Below the pieces are notes generated by a model that worked only from the letters and a program-made list of their open reading frames with translations, made no database searches and was not told the origin of the DNA. From contig LVAS01000060.1 of NCBI GenBank assembly GCA_001603035.1, positions 1 to 32,329 of the forward strand: DNA of 32,329 bases, given 5' to 3'. Made by a program: the position numbers and the translations under genes. Each line of letters starts with the position of its first letter. Position 1 is the stretch's first letter. Positions 1 through 8,286 of this stretch are shown one piece after another. This stretch comes from Clostridiales bacterium Firm_13 (lineage in GTDB: Bacteria; Bacillota; Clostridia; Saccharofermentanales; Saccharofermentanaceae).

Positions 1-30
1 TCGGTGAGGAAAGCGTAAGGGAGATTGACT

Positions 31-2718
31 ATGAATAACGGATCATCTTCAACCGGGAAGGGGCCGGCGGTTTCGCGCGGCAACGCTGTGGGCGCAAGCC
101 TTCGGAAGGAGCCATTCTCGCTTCGCAATCTTTTGGTATTCCTGATTCCGGCATGTATTGCGTTTCTCCTGTCGTTCGCGCTCAAATCCGACGCGGGGAA
201 CTTCCTTTTGTGGTGGGTTACGCTCTTTCTGTTTGGCGTTGCCGCTTTTCCGCTGGCCGCGTCTCTTTTCGCGGGGTTTACCGGACGCGGGTACGGATTC
301 TCTAAGGTCATCGGGATTCTGGTCGCATCTTTTGTGTTGTGGACACTGAGTTACGCGGGGATTCTCGCTTTTTCACGCGTCTTCATCTTTATTACGCTGA
401 TTGCGACGGCAGCAGTCTCTTGGGGAATTCCTTATACAAGAAGATCGGCGATAGAAGCCCTTTCTTCCCCGCGCGACCTGTATTCGATCGCTTGGGAGGA
501 ATCGCTTTTTGTACTGGCACTTTTCGTGTGGTGTCTTGTCAAAGGAACGCGACCCGAGATAAACGGCGAAGAGAAATTCATGGACTTCGCCTTTCTGAAT
601 GCTCTTCTTCGGACGAATACGCTCCCCTGCCCAGATCCCTGGCTCGCAGGCAAATCGATAAATTACTACTATTACGGCCAATATATTTACGCGTTCATCG
701 CAAAACTCACGGGTATTAAGTCAGGCGTCGCCTATACACTTTCGATGTGTACGGCCTTTGCTTTGGCCTTCACGATGTCGTACTCGCTCGGTCATCTTTT
801 CCTGGACGGAGCGACACAGAAAGGGCTTAAGATCCCTTCGTTCCTCAAGATTCCGGCCGGGCTTCTGAGTGCTTTTGCGGTAACCATTTTCGGGAACTCG
901 CACGCGTTCTTCTACTATGAGGGAAGTGTCGGAAATGCGCTCCTAAAGCTATTCTCTTCGATGGGAATCAACGTCGGGCGCACGGACAATTTCTTTTATC
1001 CCGATTCGACCCGCTTTATCGGACACAATCCCGACTCGCAAATCATCGATACCGCGACAAATACGGTCGTCAAGGCCGGCGACTACACAATTCACGAATT
1101 CCCTTGCTACTCTTACCTGCTCGGTGATTTGCACGCACATGTTGTCAGCCTGATGATTGTAATGTTGATTGTCGGCGTGTTGTTTGTCCTTTATTTTCGG
1201 GCCAAGCCACCCGAAGGGGGCGAGCTGCTTCTCCCCTCCCTTCCCGCCGCCGCACCGGATTTCTCTCTGCCGGAGAGGATCAAGCAAGAGGCAAGGAATA
1301 TTCTTCGCCCCGAGATCCTTGTCACCGGCGTTCTCTTGGGTTTGGCGACAATGTGTAACTATTGGGATTTTCTGATCTATTTCATTGTCGCGAGCATGGC
1401 TCTTCTGATTTACCAGACCAGAATCTCCCGCTCATTCTTAAGTATGCCCGGGTTTATCCTCTTTCTGGTCGAGATCGGACTGATCCTTCTCTGTTATATC
1501 AAGTTCTCGTCTTCGCCGTTTGTGCATGTTATTTTGCAGGTCGTCGTTCTCGCCGTCTGTCTGATCGCAACAACAATGATTCCCTGCGCTCTATCGAGGA
1601 CCTCCCTCGGAATGTCCTTTTTGTTTTCGCTGGCCTCGCTGTCCTCTCTGTCGTTTAACGCCAATTTCGACATGATATCCAATTCCCTGGCGAAAACAGA
1701 AACGACCTCTTCGGTCTATCAATTTCTGATTCTCTGGGGGACGCATCTGTTTTTTGCCCTGCTACTTATCGCCATGACGTTGGCCGCCGCATGCAAAAAG
1801 GGTGCCCGTGAGAAAGAGGAAGGAGAGAATCCGGTCAGTCGATTCCTTTCGAGAATGAATCCGGCCGATCTGTTTATGTCCGGAATCGCCGTCGTATCTT
1901 TCCTTCTTTTAGCTGCGCCGGAGATCTTCTACGTACGGGATATTTACGGCGGGAGTTACAAACGGTCGAACACCATGTTCAAGTTTACATTTGAAGCTTT
2001 TGTCCTTCTCTCGCTTGTGATGATCTATGCGCTTTTCCGTTTCTTTTCTGTGCGAGCTCGTACGAGAGGCGGCAACCGAGCCGTCGCATTCTTCTCTGTC
2101 GTTCTTTCCCTAGCACTTATCATTCCCGGTACGTATCCCACCGTCGCGATCAACCAGCGAACCGGAGACATTACATTGAACGAATCGTTCACACTCGACG
2201 GCACGAAGGCTTTGGAAACACGCGACAGCCCGCAGTTGCCCACAACCGGAGCCGGAGATATGCTTCCTTATGCCAATGCGATCGACTGGCTCAACCAAAA
2301 TGTAACGGGCACACCCGTGATTTGTGAAGCTTACGGTAACAGTTATACCGATAATTGCGTCGTATCCGCGTATACCGGGCTGCCGACGATCATCGGGTGG
2401 CAAACACATGAGTGGCTGTGGCGTTTTCAGGGGATCGTTAACGAAAAGGGCGAGCTCGTCAGTAATCCCTCCAAGCCGGATGTCTGGAATGATATCCTTA
2501 CGCCCCGTCATAACGAGGTTACCGCGATCTATCAGGCGGTCGATACGGTCGAGAGTCTTTCGACCGCAAAGAGTATTCTTGCAAAATATAACGTGCAGTA
2601 CCTGATTGTCGGCGATCTTGAGCGGGCACAGTACCCGACGATAAATGACGAGATTCTGAAATCATTCGGCGACGTCGTCTTTACGAGCGGCACGCTCTAT
2701 ATCGTGCGGATTGCCTGA
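31..2718 (+). CDS. DUF2298 / 'YYY' family polytopic membrane protein
   Basis: An 895-residue, very hydrophobic protein with many membrane helices. It carries the family hallmark NYYYYGQY near residue 212 and a second conserved patch, HEFPCYSYLLGDLHAH, near residue 360. Both are typical of the DUF2298 (Chlor_Arch_YYY) family, and the length fits. The catalytic role of this family is not settled; the architecture of many helices with conserved acidic and His motifs in loops resembles GT-C-like glycosyltransferases, which is inference only. The start is taken at ATG 31, because AAGGGAG at 17-23 lies 7 nt upstream; an in-frame TTG at 25 is less well placed. The C-terminal 200 residues are more polar and probably extracytoplasmic. 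It is followed at once by a strong terminator. The cellular substrate cannot be told from context. Confidence 0.85.
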   Translation: MNNGSSSTGKGPAVSRGNAVGASLRKEPFSLRNLLVFLIPACIAFLLSFALKSDAGNFLLWWVTLFLFGVAAFPLAASLFAGFTGRGYGFSKVIGILVASFVLWTLSYAGILAFSRVFIFITLIATAAVSWGIPYTRRSAIEALSSPRDLYSIAWEESLFVLALFVWCLVKGTRPEINGEEKFMDFAFLNALLRTNTLPCPDPWLAGKSINYYYYGQYIYAFIAKLTGIKSGVAYTLSMCTAFALAFTMSYSLGHLFLDGATQKGLKIPSFLKIPAGLLSAFAVTIFGNSHAFFYYEGSVGNALLKLFSSMGINVGRTDNFFYPDSTRFIGHNPDSQIIDTATNTVVKAGDYTIHEFPCYSYLLGDLHAHVVSLMIVMLIVGVLFVLYFRAKPPEGGELLLPSLPAAAPDFSLPERIKQEARNILRPEILVTGVLLGLATMCNYWDFLIYFIVASMALLIYQTRISRSFLSMPGFILFLVEIGLILLCYIKFSSSPFVHVILQVVVLAVCLIATTMIPCALSRTSLGMSFLFSLASLSSLSFNANFDMISNSLAKTETTSSVYQFLILWGTHLFFALLLIAMTLAAACKKGAREKEEGENPVSRFLSRMNPADLFMSGIAVVSFLLLAAPEIFYVRDIYGGSYKRSNTMFKFTFEAFVLLSLVMIYALFRFFSVRARTRGGNRAVAFFSVVLSLALIIPGTYPTVAINQRTGDITLNESFTLDGTKALETRDSPQLPTTGAGDMLPYANAIDWLNQNVTGTPVICEAYGNSYTDNCVVSAYTGLPTIIGWQTHEWLWRFQGIVNEKGELVSNPSKPDVWNDILTPRHNEVTAIYQAVDTVESLSTAKSILAKYNVQYLIVGDLERAQYPTINDEILKSFGDVVFTSGTLYIVRIA

Positions 2719-2719
2719 C

Positions 2720-2762
2720 AAAAGTAACCGGCGTGTGAGTTCTCGCACGCCGGTTACTTTTT
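2720..2762. terminator. Bidirectional Rho-independent terminator
   Basis: A near-perfect inverted repeat: 2720-2735 pairs with 2746-2761, with further pairs reaching into the loop. It is flanked by an A-run on the left and a T-run on the right, so it can act on both strands. It sits between the convergent DUF2298 gene and serA and probably serves both. Confidence 0.9.
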
Positions 2763-2798
2763 ATCGCACATCTCTTATGCAAAGGAATGGATCGTCCG

Positions 2799-4406
2799 TC
2801 AGTTAAACTCCAACTGGGACACGCGCAATACGCCCGGTATCGAACGGAGTTTGTCGATTATGTCCTTTGACACCTGCTGGTCGAGAGAGACAAAAGACTG
2901 CGCCTTGTCCGAATTGGGCTTACGACCCCAATGCATACTCGCAATATTGATATTGTTTTCGCCGAGAATCGACGTCACTTTGCCGATAATACCCGGGATA
3001 TCGTCATTCTGCATGGCCAGGACATTGGGCGCCAACTCGAAGTTCATCGGATATCCGAAGAAGGTAACAAGAACTTCCGTATCCGTCCCGAAAATCGTAC
3101 CGCTGACAGAGAGTTCGCGATTCTCTTCCGTCACAAACGTGATTGTCAAAAGATTGTCGTATCTGCGGATCTGCGGAGTTTTGCTCTCGATCACGTCGAC
3201 GCCGCGGTCTTCTACCGCTTGACGGACATTCACGAAGCTGACTCGCTCCGGACTAAGCGCGCCGAGGAAGCCTTTCAGCGCGGAAAGTGTCAGAATCCCC
3301 GTTTCCTGCTTGGCAAGTTCTCCTCGATATTCAATCTCGATTCGCTTGATCGGCGCCTTTTCCGCCTGATAATAAATCTTGCCCAGTTTCTCCGCAAGGG
3401 AGATATAGGGCTTCAGGACGGCCATATTCCCGGATACGTTCGGCATATTGACCGCGGCGACCAGTTCTCCTTCGAGCGCTTTGGCCACAAGTTCCGTTAC
3501 CGCCGTTCCGACATTGTGATTCGCCTCGTGCGAGGACGCGCCGAGATGCGGTGTGACGACACAGTTCGGAAGTTCCAGAAGGGGATTCTTAAATTGCTGT
3601 TCGCCCGGCGCCTTGTCGTACGAAGGCTCCTTATCAAAGACGTCAATCCCCGCCGCCGCAACGTGTCCGGACTTAAGCGCCTCGCAGAGAGCGGCCTCGT
3701 TAATTAAGCCGCCGCGCGCCGCGTTGACAATCCGAACGCCCGGCTTGCATTTAGCGAGTTCCGGGGCATCGATAATATTGTAGGTCTCCTTATTCTTCGG
3801 TGTATGGATTGTGATCAGGTCGGATACCGCGAGTAAGTCATCGAGGGACGCGCAGCGCTTTGCCTGAACGCGATCAAAGCTCTCCTGCGGGACATACGGG
3901 TCGTAGGCGACGACGTCCATTCCGATTCCCTTCAACTTGCGCGCGACGATCGAACCGATTCGACCGAGACCGATCACGCCGGCCGTCTTGCCCTCAAGTT
4001 CATTTCCGATCATCCGGCCGCGTCGAAAGTCATCCTTATGTGCGGCATTGTCCGCGATGCATATGTTGCGGAAAATCGAGAAAGCGAGCGCTACGGCGAG
4101 CTCTCCCGCCGCCATAATATTCGCTTCCGGCGTGTTAACCGCGATAATTCCGCGAGCGGTGCAAGCCTTGACGTCGATATTATCGATTCCGTTGCCGGCG
4201 CGCCCGACAACCTTCAGATTCTTCGCACGCGCGATCAAGGAAGGATTTACTTGTGTGACACTGCGGACGATAAGCCCGTCGTACGGCTCAATAATATCTT
4301 CGATCTCGCTCTGCGAAAGGCCAAGGCGCTCATCCACTTCAAAACCCTTTTCACGCAGGTAAGCGACGGAATCCGCGGCGATCTTCTCGGTAATTACAAT
4401 CTTCAT
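2799..4406 (-). CDS. serA: D-3-phosphoglycerate dehydrogenase, long form
   Basis: A 535-residue protein catalysing the NAD-dependent oxidation of 3-phosphoglycerate to 3-phosphohydroxypyruvate, the first step of serine synthesis in the cytoplasm. The Rossmann motif GLGRIG is at residues 146-151. The catalytic Arg231 (NAARGG), Glu260 (DKEPS) and His287 (TPHLGASSHEA) are all present. The substrate-binding and ACT-containing C-terminal half (NDDIPGIIGKVTSILGENN) marks the approximately 530-residue long form found in Bacillus and clostridia, in which ACT domains usually give serine control. The start is ATG 4406, with AAGGAGG at 4415-4421 on the minus strand upstream. The reading frame stays open to 4730, but that extension overlaps the aminotransferase gene and is not needed. 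It lies 65 nt downstream of the aminotransferase gene and is probably co-transcribed. Confidence 0.96.
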   Translation of the reverse strand: MKIVITEKIAADSVAYLREKGFEVDERLGLSQSEIEDIIEPYDGLIVRSVTQVNPSLIARAKNLKVVGRAGNGIDNIDVKACTARGIIAVNTPEANIMAAGELAVALAFSIFRNICIADNAAHKDDFRRGRMIGNELEGKTAGVIGLGRIGSIVARKLKGIGMDVVAYDPYVPQESFDRVQAKRCASLDDLLAVSDLITIHTPKNKETYNIIDAPELAKCKPGVRIVNAARGGLINEAALCEALKSGHVAAAGIDVFDKEPSYDKAPGEQQFKNPLLELPNCVVTPHLGASSHEANHNVGTAVTELVAKALEGELVAAVNMPNVSGNMAVLKPYISLAEKLGKIYYQAEKAPIKRIEIEYRGELAKQETGILTLSALKGFLGALSPERVSFVNVRQAVEDRGVDVIESKTPQIRRYDNLLTITFVTEENRELSVSGTIFGTDTEVLVTFFGYPMNFELAPNVLAMQNDDIPGIIGKVTSILGENNINIASMHWGRKPNSDKAQSFVSLDQQVSKDIIDKLRSIPGVLRVSQLEFN

Positions 4407-4471
4407 CTCTATATCCTCCTTCAAATGCGCCCGGTCGGCGCCCTCATCGCAATGAATCACAGGATCGGTAT

Positions 4472-5551
4472 TTAGGATTGCCATCGCAACAGAACTTCGT
4501 CCAAATTCCGAAGCATCTCGCGAATATCTTCGACGCTCGTATCGGCCATGTGCGCGATCCGGAACGTCTTGTCCTTCAGTGCGCCGTATCCGTTTGAAAG
4601 CAGATAGCCGCGCTCCCCCATCGCGCTGTTTAGAGCAGAGAACGGGATATTCCTCGTATTGGTAATACAGGTCACGGTTACCGAAAGGTGGTCCGGATTC
4701 GAGTAGACGGCAAAATTCTTCGCGGCCCACGCTCTTACGATCTCGGCCATTTCACGGTGACGGGCAAATCTAAGAGGAAGCCCCTCCGCCAGAATCCGGT
4801 CCAACTGATAGTCAAGCGCGAACATATGCGCGAGAGAAGGTGTCGACGGATATTGGTACGGCTTGTCCTTAACGAAATTATAGAGTTCGACATAGTCGAA
4901 ATAGAGACCGCGATTCGGAATCGTCTTCGCCTTCTCGATCGCCCGATCCGTAACGGATGCGATCGCAAGTCCGGGAGGCAATCCGAGGCACTTCTGCGAA
5001 GAGGTAATACAGATGTCGATTCCCAATTCGTCGACCGGAATATAGTCGCCGCCGAGAGAACTCACGGCATCAACACAAGAGATGACATCCGGAAATTCTC
5101 GGAGAACATCGGCAATCTCAAAAATCGGGTTATGAATCCCCGTCGCCGTCTCGTTATGCGTAATCGTAACAAGGTCATATTCCCCCGTCGCCAGGACTTC
5201 TCGAACGCTCTCCGGCGTCGTCGGCTGTCCTAATTCGACGCGAAATATATCGGCGGGAACACCGTTGGCAAGACACATTTTGTACCAGCGTTCACCGAAA
5301 GCGCCGATGGAAAAGACGGCGGCCTTCTTGCCGGTAAAACATCGAACCGCGCCCTCCATCAGGCCGCTTCCCGAAGAAGTTGAAAGAAGAATCGTGTTCT
5401 TGGTATACATGACTTGTTGCAATTTTTCTGAGATTCGTTGTTGGAGAGCAACCGCGTCCTTCGTGCGATGTCCGATCATCGGAGTCGCCATTTGGGCCAG
5501 AACATCCTCTCGTACGTCAACGGGTCCCGGAATAAAAAGCTTCTTGTGCAT
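4472..5551 (-). CDS. Class V aminotransferase, probable phosphoserine aminotransferase
   Basis: A 359-residue PLP enzyme of the alanine-glyoxylate/serine-pyruvate aminotransferase group (fold type I, class V). The Schiff-base lysine is Lys187 in SSQKCLGLPPG, the PLP-pyridine Asp is Asp161 (CVDAVSS), and the N-terminal motif FIPGPVDV is typical. It is clearly not the canonical SerC sequence type. Its position directly upstream of serA strongly suggests that it converts 3-phosphohydroxypyruvate to phosphoserine, as described for related class V enzymes in some clostridia and archaea. Serine-pyruvate or alanine-glyoxylate transamination remains possible. Start ATG 5551 follows a GGGGGG tract about 8 nt upstream. 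No serB-like phosphatase lies beside it. Confidence 0.88.
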   Translation of the reverse strand: MHKKLFIPGPVDVREDVLAQMATPMIGHRTKDAVALQQRISEKLQQVMYTKNTILLSTSSGSGLMEGAVRCFTGKKAAVFSIGAFGERWYKMCLANGVPADIFRVELGQPTTPESVREVLATGEYDLVTITHNETATGIHNPIFEIADVLREFPDVISCVDAVSSLGGDYIPVDELGIDICITSSQKCLGLPPGLAIASVTDRAIEKAKTIPNRGLYFDYVELYNFVKDKPYQYPSTPSLAHMFALDYQLDRILAEGLPLRFARHREMAEIVRAWAAKNFAVYSNPDHLSVTVTCITNTRNIPFSALNSAMGERGYLLSNGYGALKDKTFRIAHMADTSVEDIREMLRNLDEVLLRWQS

Positions 5552-5601
5552 GTATAATGCCCCCCATCTGCAGTGATCCTGCTAAACACAAACATCTTCA
5601 T

Positions 5602-5607
5602 ATTGTA
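5602..5607 (-). promoter_or_regulatory. Possible -10 box for the aminotransferase-serA operon
   Basis: On the minus strand the sequence reads TACAAT about 50 nt before the aminotransferase start. No good -35 hexamer lies at 16-18 nt, so the call is weak. Confidence 0.3.
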
Positions 5608-5634
5608 AACGGATTTTCTCAAATTTACCAGTAC

Positions 5635-5663
5635 AAAAAGGCGGCAAAATCGGTTGCCGCTTT
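5635..5663 (-). terminator. Rho-independent terminator of the PP2C-like gene
   Basis: On the minus strand a GCGGCAA / TTGCCGC stem (5641-5647 with 5654-5660) is followed by CTTTTTG. It lies about 50 nt after the stop codon of the gene ending at 5714. Confidence 0.8.
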
Positions 5664-5713
5664 GTCGGCACTTCCGATTCCACCGCCTTTATCGGGCAGG
5701 ACTCTGAATGAAA

Positions 5714-8140
5714 TTAAGGCGTGGTCGTAGGTGTTACGGTCGGCAGTGTTTCGATCTTGGGAAGATAGATGACATCTCCGGACTTCGGAACATAGTCGGC
5801 GGCAAGCATATTGTAGGCCTTGATATACGCGATGCGGGAGTCGGAATCGGAACTGATTTCGAGTTGGTAAGACTTGTACATCACATCCCACCATGTACGG
5901 AATCCGACGGAATCGTTGAAAATGAACTGGCCGCCCGGCGTCTGCGTCAAGTATGTAATCGCCGCGGTCGTCTCAATCGGAGCGGTCGTCTGGTCCGATA
6001 CACCCGGGGTCACGGATACATCGGATGCGGCCACGGATTCCGACGGAACGGAAGCCGCCGACGGGTCGCTGACGACAGCCGAGGCCGCGGTCGAAGAAGA
6101 AGGCGCCGTCGTGGCCTTGGTTCCGCCGTTATTTCTCGTGATAACCGAAGCGATCAGAACGATCAGACAAATGACGCAGACGGCGATGAGCGCGATCACC
6201 CAGTTGCGGTTCTTGCGATACGCTGCGTCAGGCTCTCCGTATTCGTAACCGGAATCCTGGTCAAACATATCCTGCGAATAGCGCTTCTGTCCCTGCTGCG
6301 CGTAGGCGTCTTGCTGCGCGTACGGATCATTCGCTCTTGGGCGAGGCGGCTGCCCTGCTTGACGGGCGTTGGCCCCGTACGAATTCTGATTCTGTCCGGC
6401 ATAGGGATCCCTGGCATATCCGCCGGCGGAATTCTGCGGGTATCCGCCCTGCGCACTCTGTTGTCCCTGCGCGCGGCGGTCTCTCGTCTCGCCGTAGGAG
6501 GGAACTGTCTGCGGCGGAGGGGTATAGGAATAGCTCTTTCCGGCGGGCGCTCGCTGCGGGTAATCTTTGCGGACATCCGAATCATCGGCATCCATCGAAT
6601 ACGATCCGCGAGCATAGACACCGGAACCGCCGAAATCCTGCGTATTGGGGTACACGGGCGGCGTATAGGACGGCGCCTCATATAAAGGCATATCGGGAAT
6701 ATCGTCGACATGAGAACTCTCGGGTGTCGTCGTCTCGTCGGATTCGAACGGAATGAAGTAAGACGCAGATCCGGGGGCACCCTGCGAAGCCTCGGCTTGG
6801 GATGCGGGCGCGGCGGAAGCGGAAGACGGCGCATCGTCGCCGAAGAACAGCGCTTCGGACGTGTCATCCCCTTCGTCCGGGATATACTGCGGGGACTGTA
6901 CCGGCGAACTCTCCGTAAAGAAAGAAGCGTCGGAATACCCCTCTTCGCGGCGTTCGGGGACGGCCGGATTCACCGGTTCTTCGGTCTCTTGCGCCGACTT
7001 ATATGCCGTCGGAATGTCTTCGGGAGCGGGAATGACGAACCCGCCCTCATCGAAAGAAGGTTCGGTGGTCCCCGTCGGAGCGCCGAAGGGCGCGGGCGTC
7101 TCACTGTCTTCAAAATGGATCGGATCGTCGGGACCCGCCGGAACGACCGGCGTCTCCGCGAGAGGTTGGATAAACGGATTTGTCGCTTCGCTGCCGAAGT
7201 AGAGCGGTTCGGATGTCGTCGCGGCTGCGGCGGACGGATCGGCATACGGCGCGCTTACGGGCGGAGGAACAACCGCGGAAGACTTGGCGATCGGCACTTC
7301 GATGGCTTCCTCTTCCTCTTCGTTATAGGACTGTTGACGGTTCTTCTTCCCGAAGCCGAAGAGTCCGCCGCGCTCCTGCGAGGTAACGGCTTCGACAAAG
7401 GAAATCATGAATTGCATCGGTACGCCGGGGAGTTTGGCTGCGGCTTCGGTAACGACGGCGCCGGCTGCGTCACACTGGTCCTCGGAATCATAGAGGATAC
7501 GCAAAATCTCCTGTTGGCCGAGCGCCTCATAGACTTCTCGGTTGCAGATGATAAGACAGTCGTCCATCTTCAGCTGCGCGATATTGGAACAGAGAGCCGT
7601 AGCTGTCTTCGCCGCGCAGTAATTGAAAAAATTCTCCACCTTCTGGTGTTGCGTATTGACCGGATCGATCCGGATATCCGTAGAGGTCAGCGGAAAAAGC
7701 GTGTCGTCACGATAGAGGAAGGCAAGACCCTTACCCATCGTGATGGCAAAAGCCTCGGAATCCTTGACAATAATTCCGGCGAAGAACGGCGTCCGAACAT
7801 TGCCCGCCTGAAGCTTCATCCTTCCCGTTACGGCGACCGCCGTATTGACAAGTTCGCCGATCGTATCGTCGAGCGACTTTCTTCCTGTCTTAATCTCGTT
7901 ATACATCTTACGGAGAGGCGCCTCGTAAGCGGGCTCCGCGGCGGGGTCTCGGCCGGGGGGTGTCGAATGAGAAAACACGGAGAATATGAATCCGCGCTCC
8001 TCCCGATCGATCGTAATGTCCGCAGACCTTCCTTCCCGTTTGCCGGAAAGACGACCGTCCAAGTAGAACGCATCCGTCAAATCCGGCGCCGGGTAAAATC
8101 GGGCCGTGACGGTTGTCGCAAGACGTGTCAATTTAGCCAT
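5714..8140 (-). CDS. Membrane protein with degenerate PP2C-like domain, disordered linker and LysM-like tail
   Basis: An 808-residue protein of no named family. Residues 1 to about 260 resemble a PP2C (SpoIIE/Stp-like) phosphatase fold. The segments 'GFIFSVFS', 'PFFAGIIVKDSEAFAITMGKG' and 'LKMDDCLIICNREVYEAL' line up with the family's VADGMGG, GDSR and LLCSDGL strands. The metal-binding aspartates are replaced (VFSHS, GKG, CNREV), so catalysis is unlikely. Residues about 265-645 are Pro/Glu/Ser/Gln/Tyr-rich and probably disordered. One membrane helix spans about 646-668 (NWVIALIAV onward). A Ser/Thr linker follows, then a LysM-like segment at about 735-796 ending GDVIYLPKI. Predicted topology is cytoplasmic sensor, helix, wall-facing tail. 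The start is fixed by GGAGG 7 nt upstream of ATG 8140. The fold assignment is inference from local similarity. Confidence 0.7.
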   Translation of the reverse strand: MAKLTRLATTVTARFYPAPDLTDAFYLDGRLSGKREGRSADITIDREERGFIFSVFSHSTPPGRDPAAEPAYEAPLRKMYNEIKTGRKSLDDTIGELVNTAVAVTGRMKLQAGNVRTPFFAGIIVKDSEAFAITMGKGLAFLYRDDTLFPLTSTDIRIDPVNTQHQKVENFFNYCAAKTATALCSNIAQLKMDDCLIICNREVYEALGQQEILRILYDSEDQCDAAGAVVTEAAAKLPGVPMQFMISFVEAVTSQERGGLFGFGKKNRQQSYNEEEEEAIEVPIAKSSAVVPPPVSAPYADPSAAAATTSEPLYFGSEATNPFIQPLAETPVVPAGPDDPIHFEDSETPAPFGAPTGTTEPSFDEGGFVIPAPEDIPTAYKSAQETEEPVNPAVPERREEGYSDASFFTESSPVQSPQYIPDEGDDTSEALFFGDDAPSSASAAPASQAEASQGAPGSASYFIPFESDETTTPESSHVDDIPDMPLYEAPSYTPPVYPNTQDFGGSGVYARGSYSMDADDSDVRKDYPQRAPAGKSYSYTPPPQTVPSYGETRDRRAQGQQSAQGGYPQNSAGGYARDPYAGQNQNSYGANARQAGQPPRPRANDPYAQQDAYAQQGQKRYSQDMFDQDSGYEYGEPDAAYRKNRNWVIALIAVCVICLIVLIASVITRNNGGTKATTAPSSSTAASAVVSDPSAASVPSESVAASDVSVTPGVSDQTTAPIETTAAITYLTQTPGGQFIFNDSVGFRTWWDVMYKSYQLEISSDSDSRIAYIKAYNMLAADYVPKSGDVIYLPKIETLPTVTPTTTP

Positions 8141-8172
8141 AACTTGACCTCCAGTCTCAAATTCAATCCGTG

Positions 8173-8238
8173 TTATTCTTCGCAGCCGCCCAAGAACGGC
8201 TCTGATTCATCGCTGTCGGCCGATTCATCAAGATACAT
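8173..8238 (-). CDS. Possible 21-residue acidic leader ORF
   Basis: A short reading frame coding MYLDESADSDESEPFLGGCEE lies in the leader of the PP2C-like gene. Its ATG lies only 7 nt after a TATAAT box, so the transcript would begin at or next to the start codon and have no ribosome binding site. The strongly acidic composition is unusual for random sequence. Translation is unproven, and it may be a chance ORF in the 5' UTR. Confidence 0.22.
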   Translation of the reverse strand: MYLDESADSDESEPFLGGCEE

Positions 8239-8245
8239 CAATTCG

Positions 8246-8254
8246 ATTATACCA
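8246..8254 (-). promoter_or_regulatory. Extended -10 promoter of the PP2C-like gene
   Basis: On the minus strand the sequence reads TGGTATAAT, a perfect extended -10 (TGnTATAAT). A TTGAAA lies closer than the usual 17 nt, so the extended -10 probably does most of the work. It is about 105 nt upstream of ATG 8140. Confidence 0.65.
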
Positions 8255-8286
8255 TAATGATCTTTTTTCAAGCCTCTTTTGTCGCT

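Noticed and set aside
4407-4730. N-terminal extension of the serA frame
   Set aside because: It overlaps the aminotransferase gene, is not dehydrogenase-like, and the SerA domain begins exactly at ATG 4406 with an AAGGAGG site.
6710-8257. Long Arg/Gly-rich plus-strand frame opposite the PP2C-like gene
   Set aside because: Its composition is that of an antisense shadow of a GC-rich gene; it has no family features, and the minus-strand frame has a promoter, binding site and terminator.
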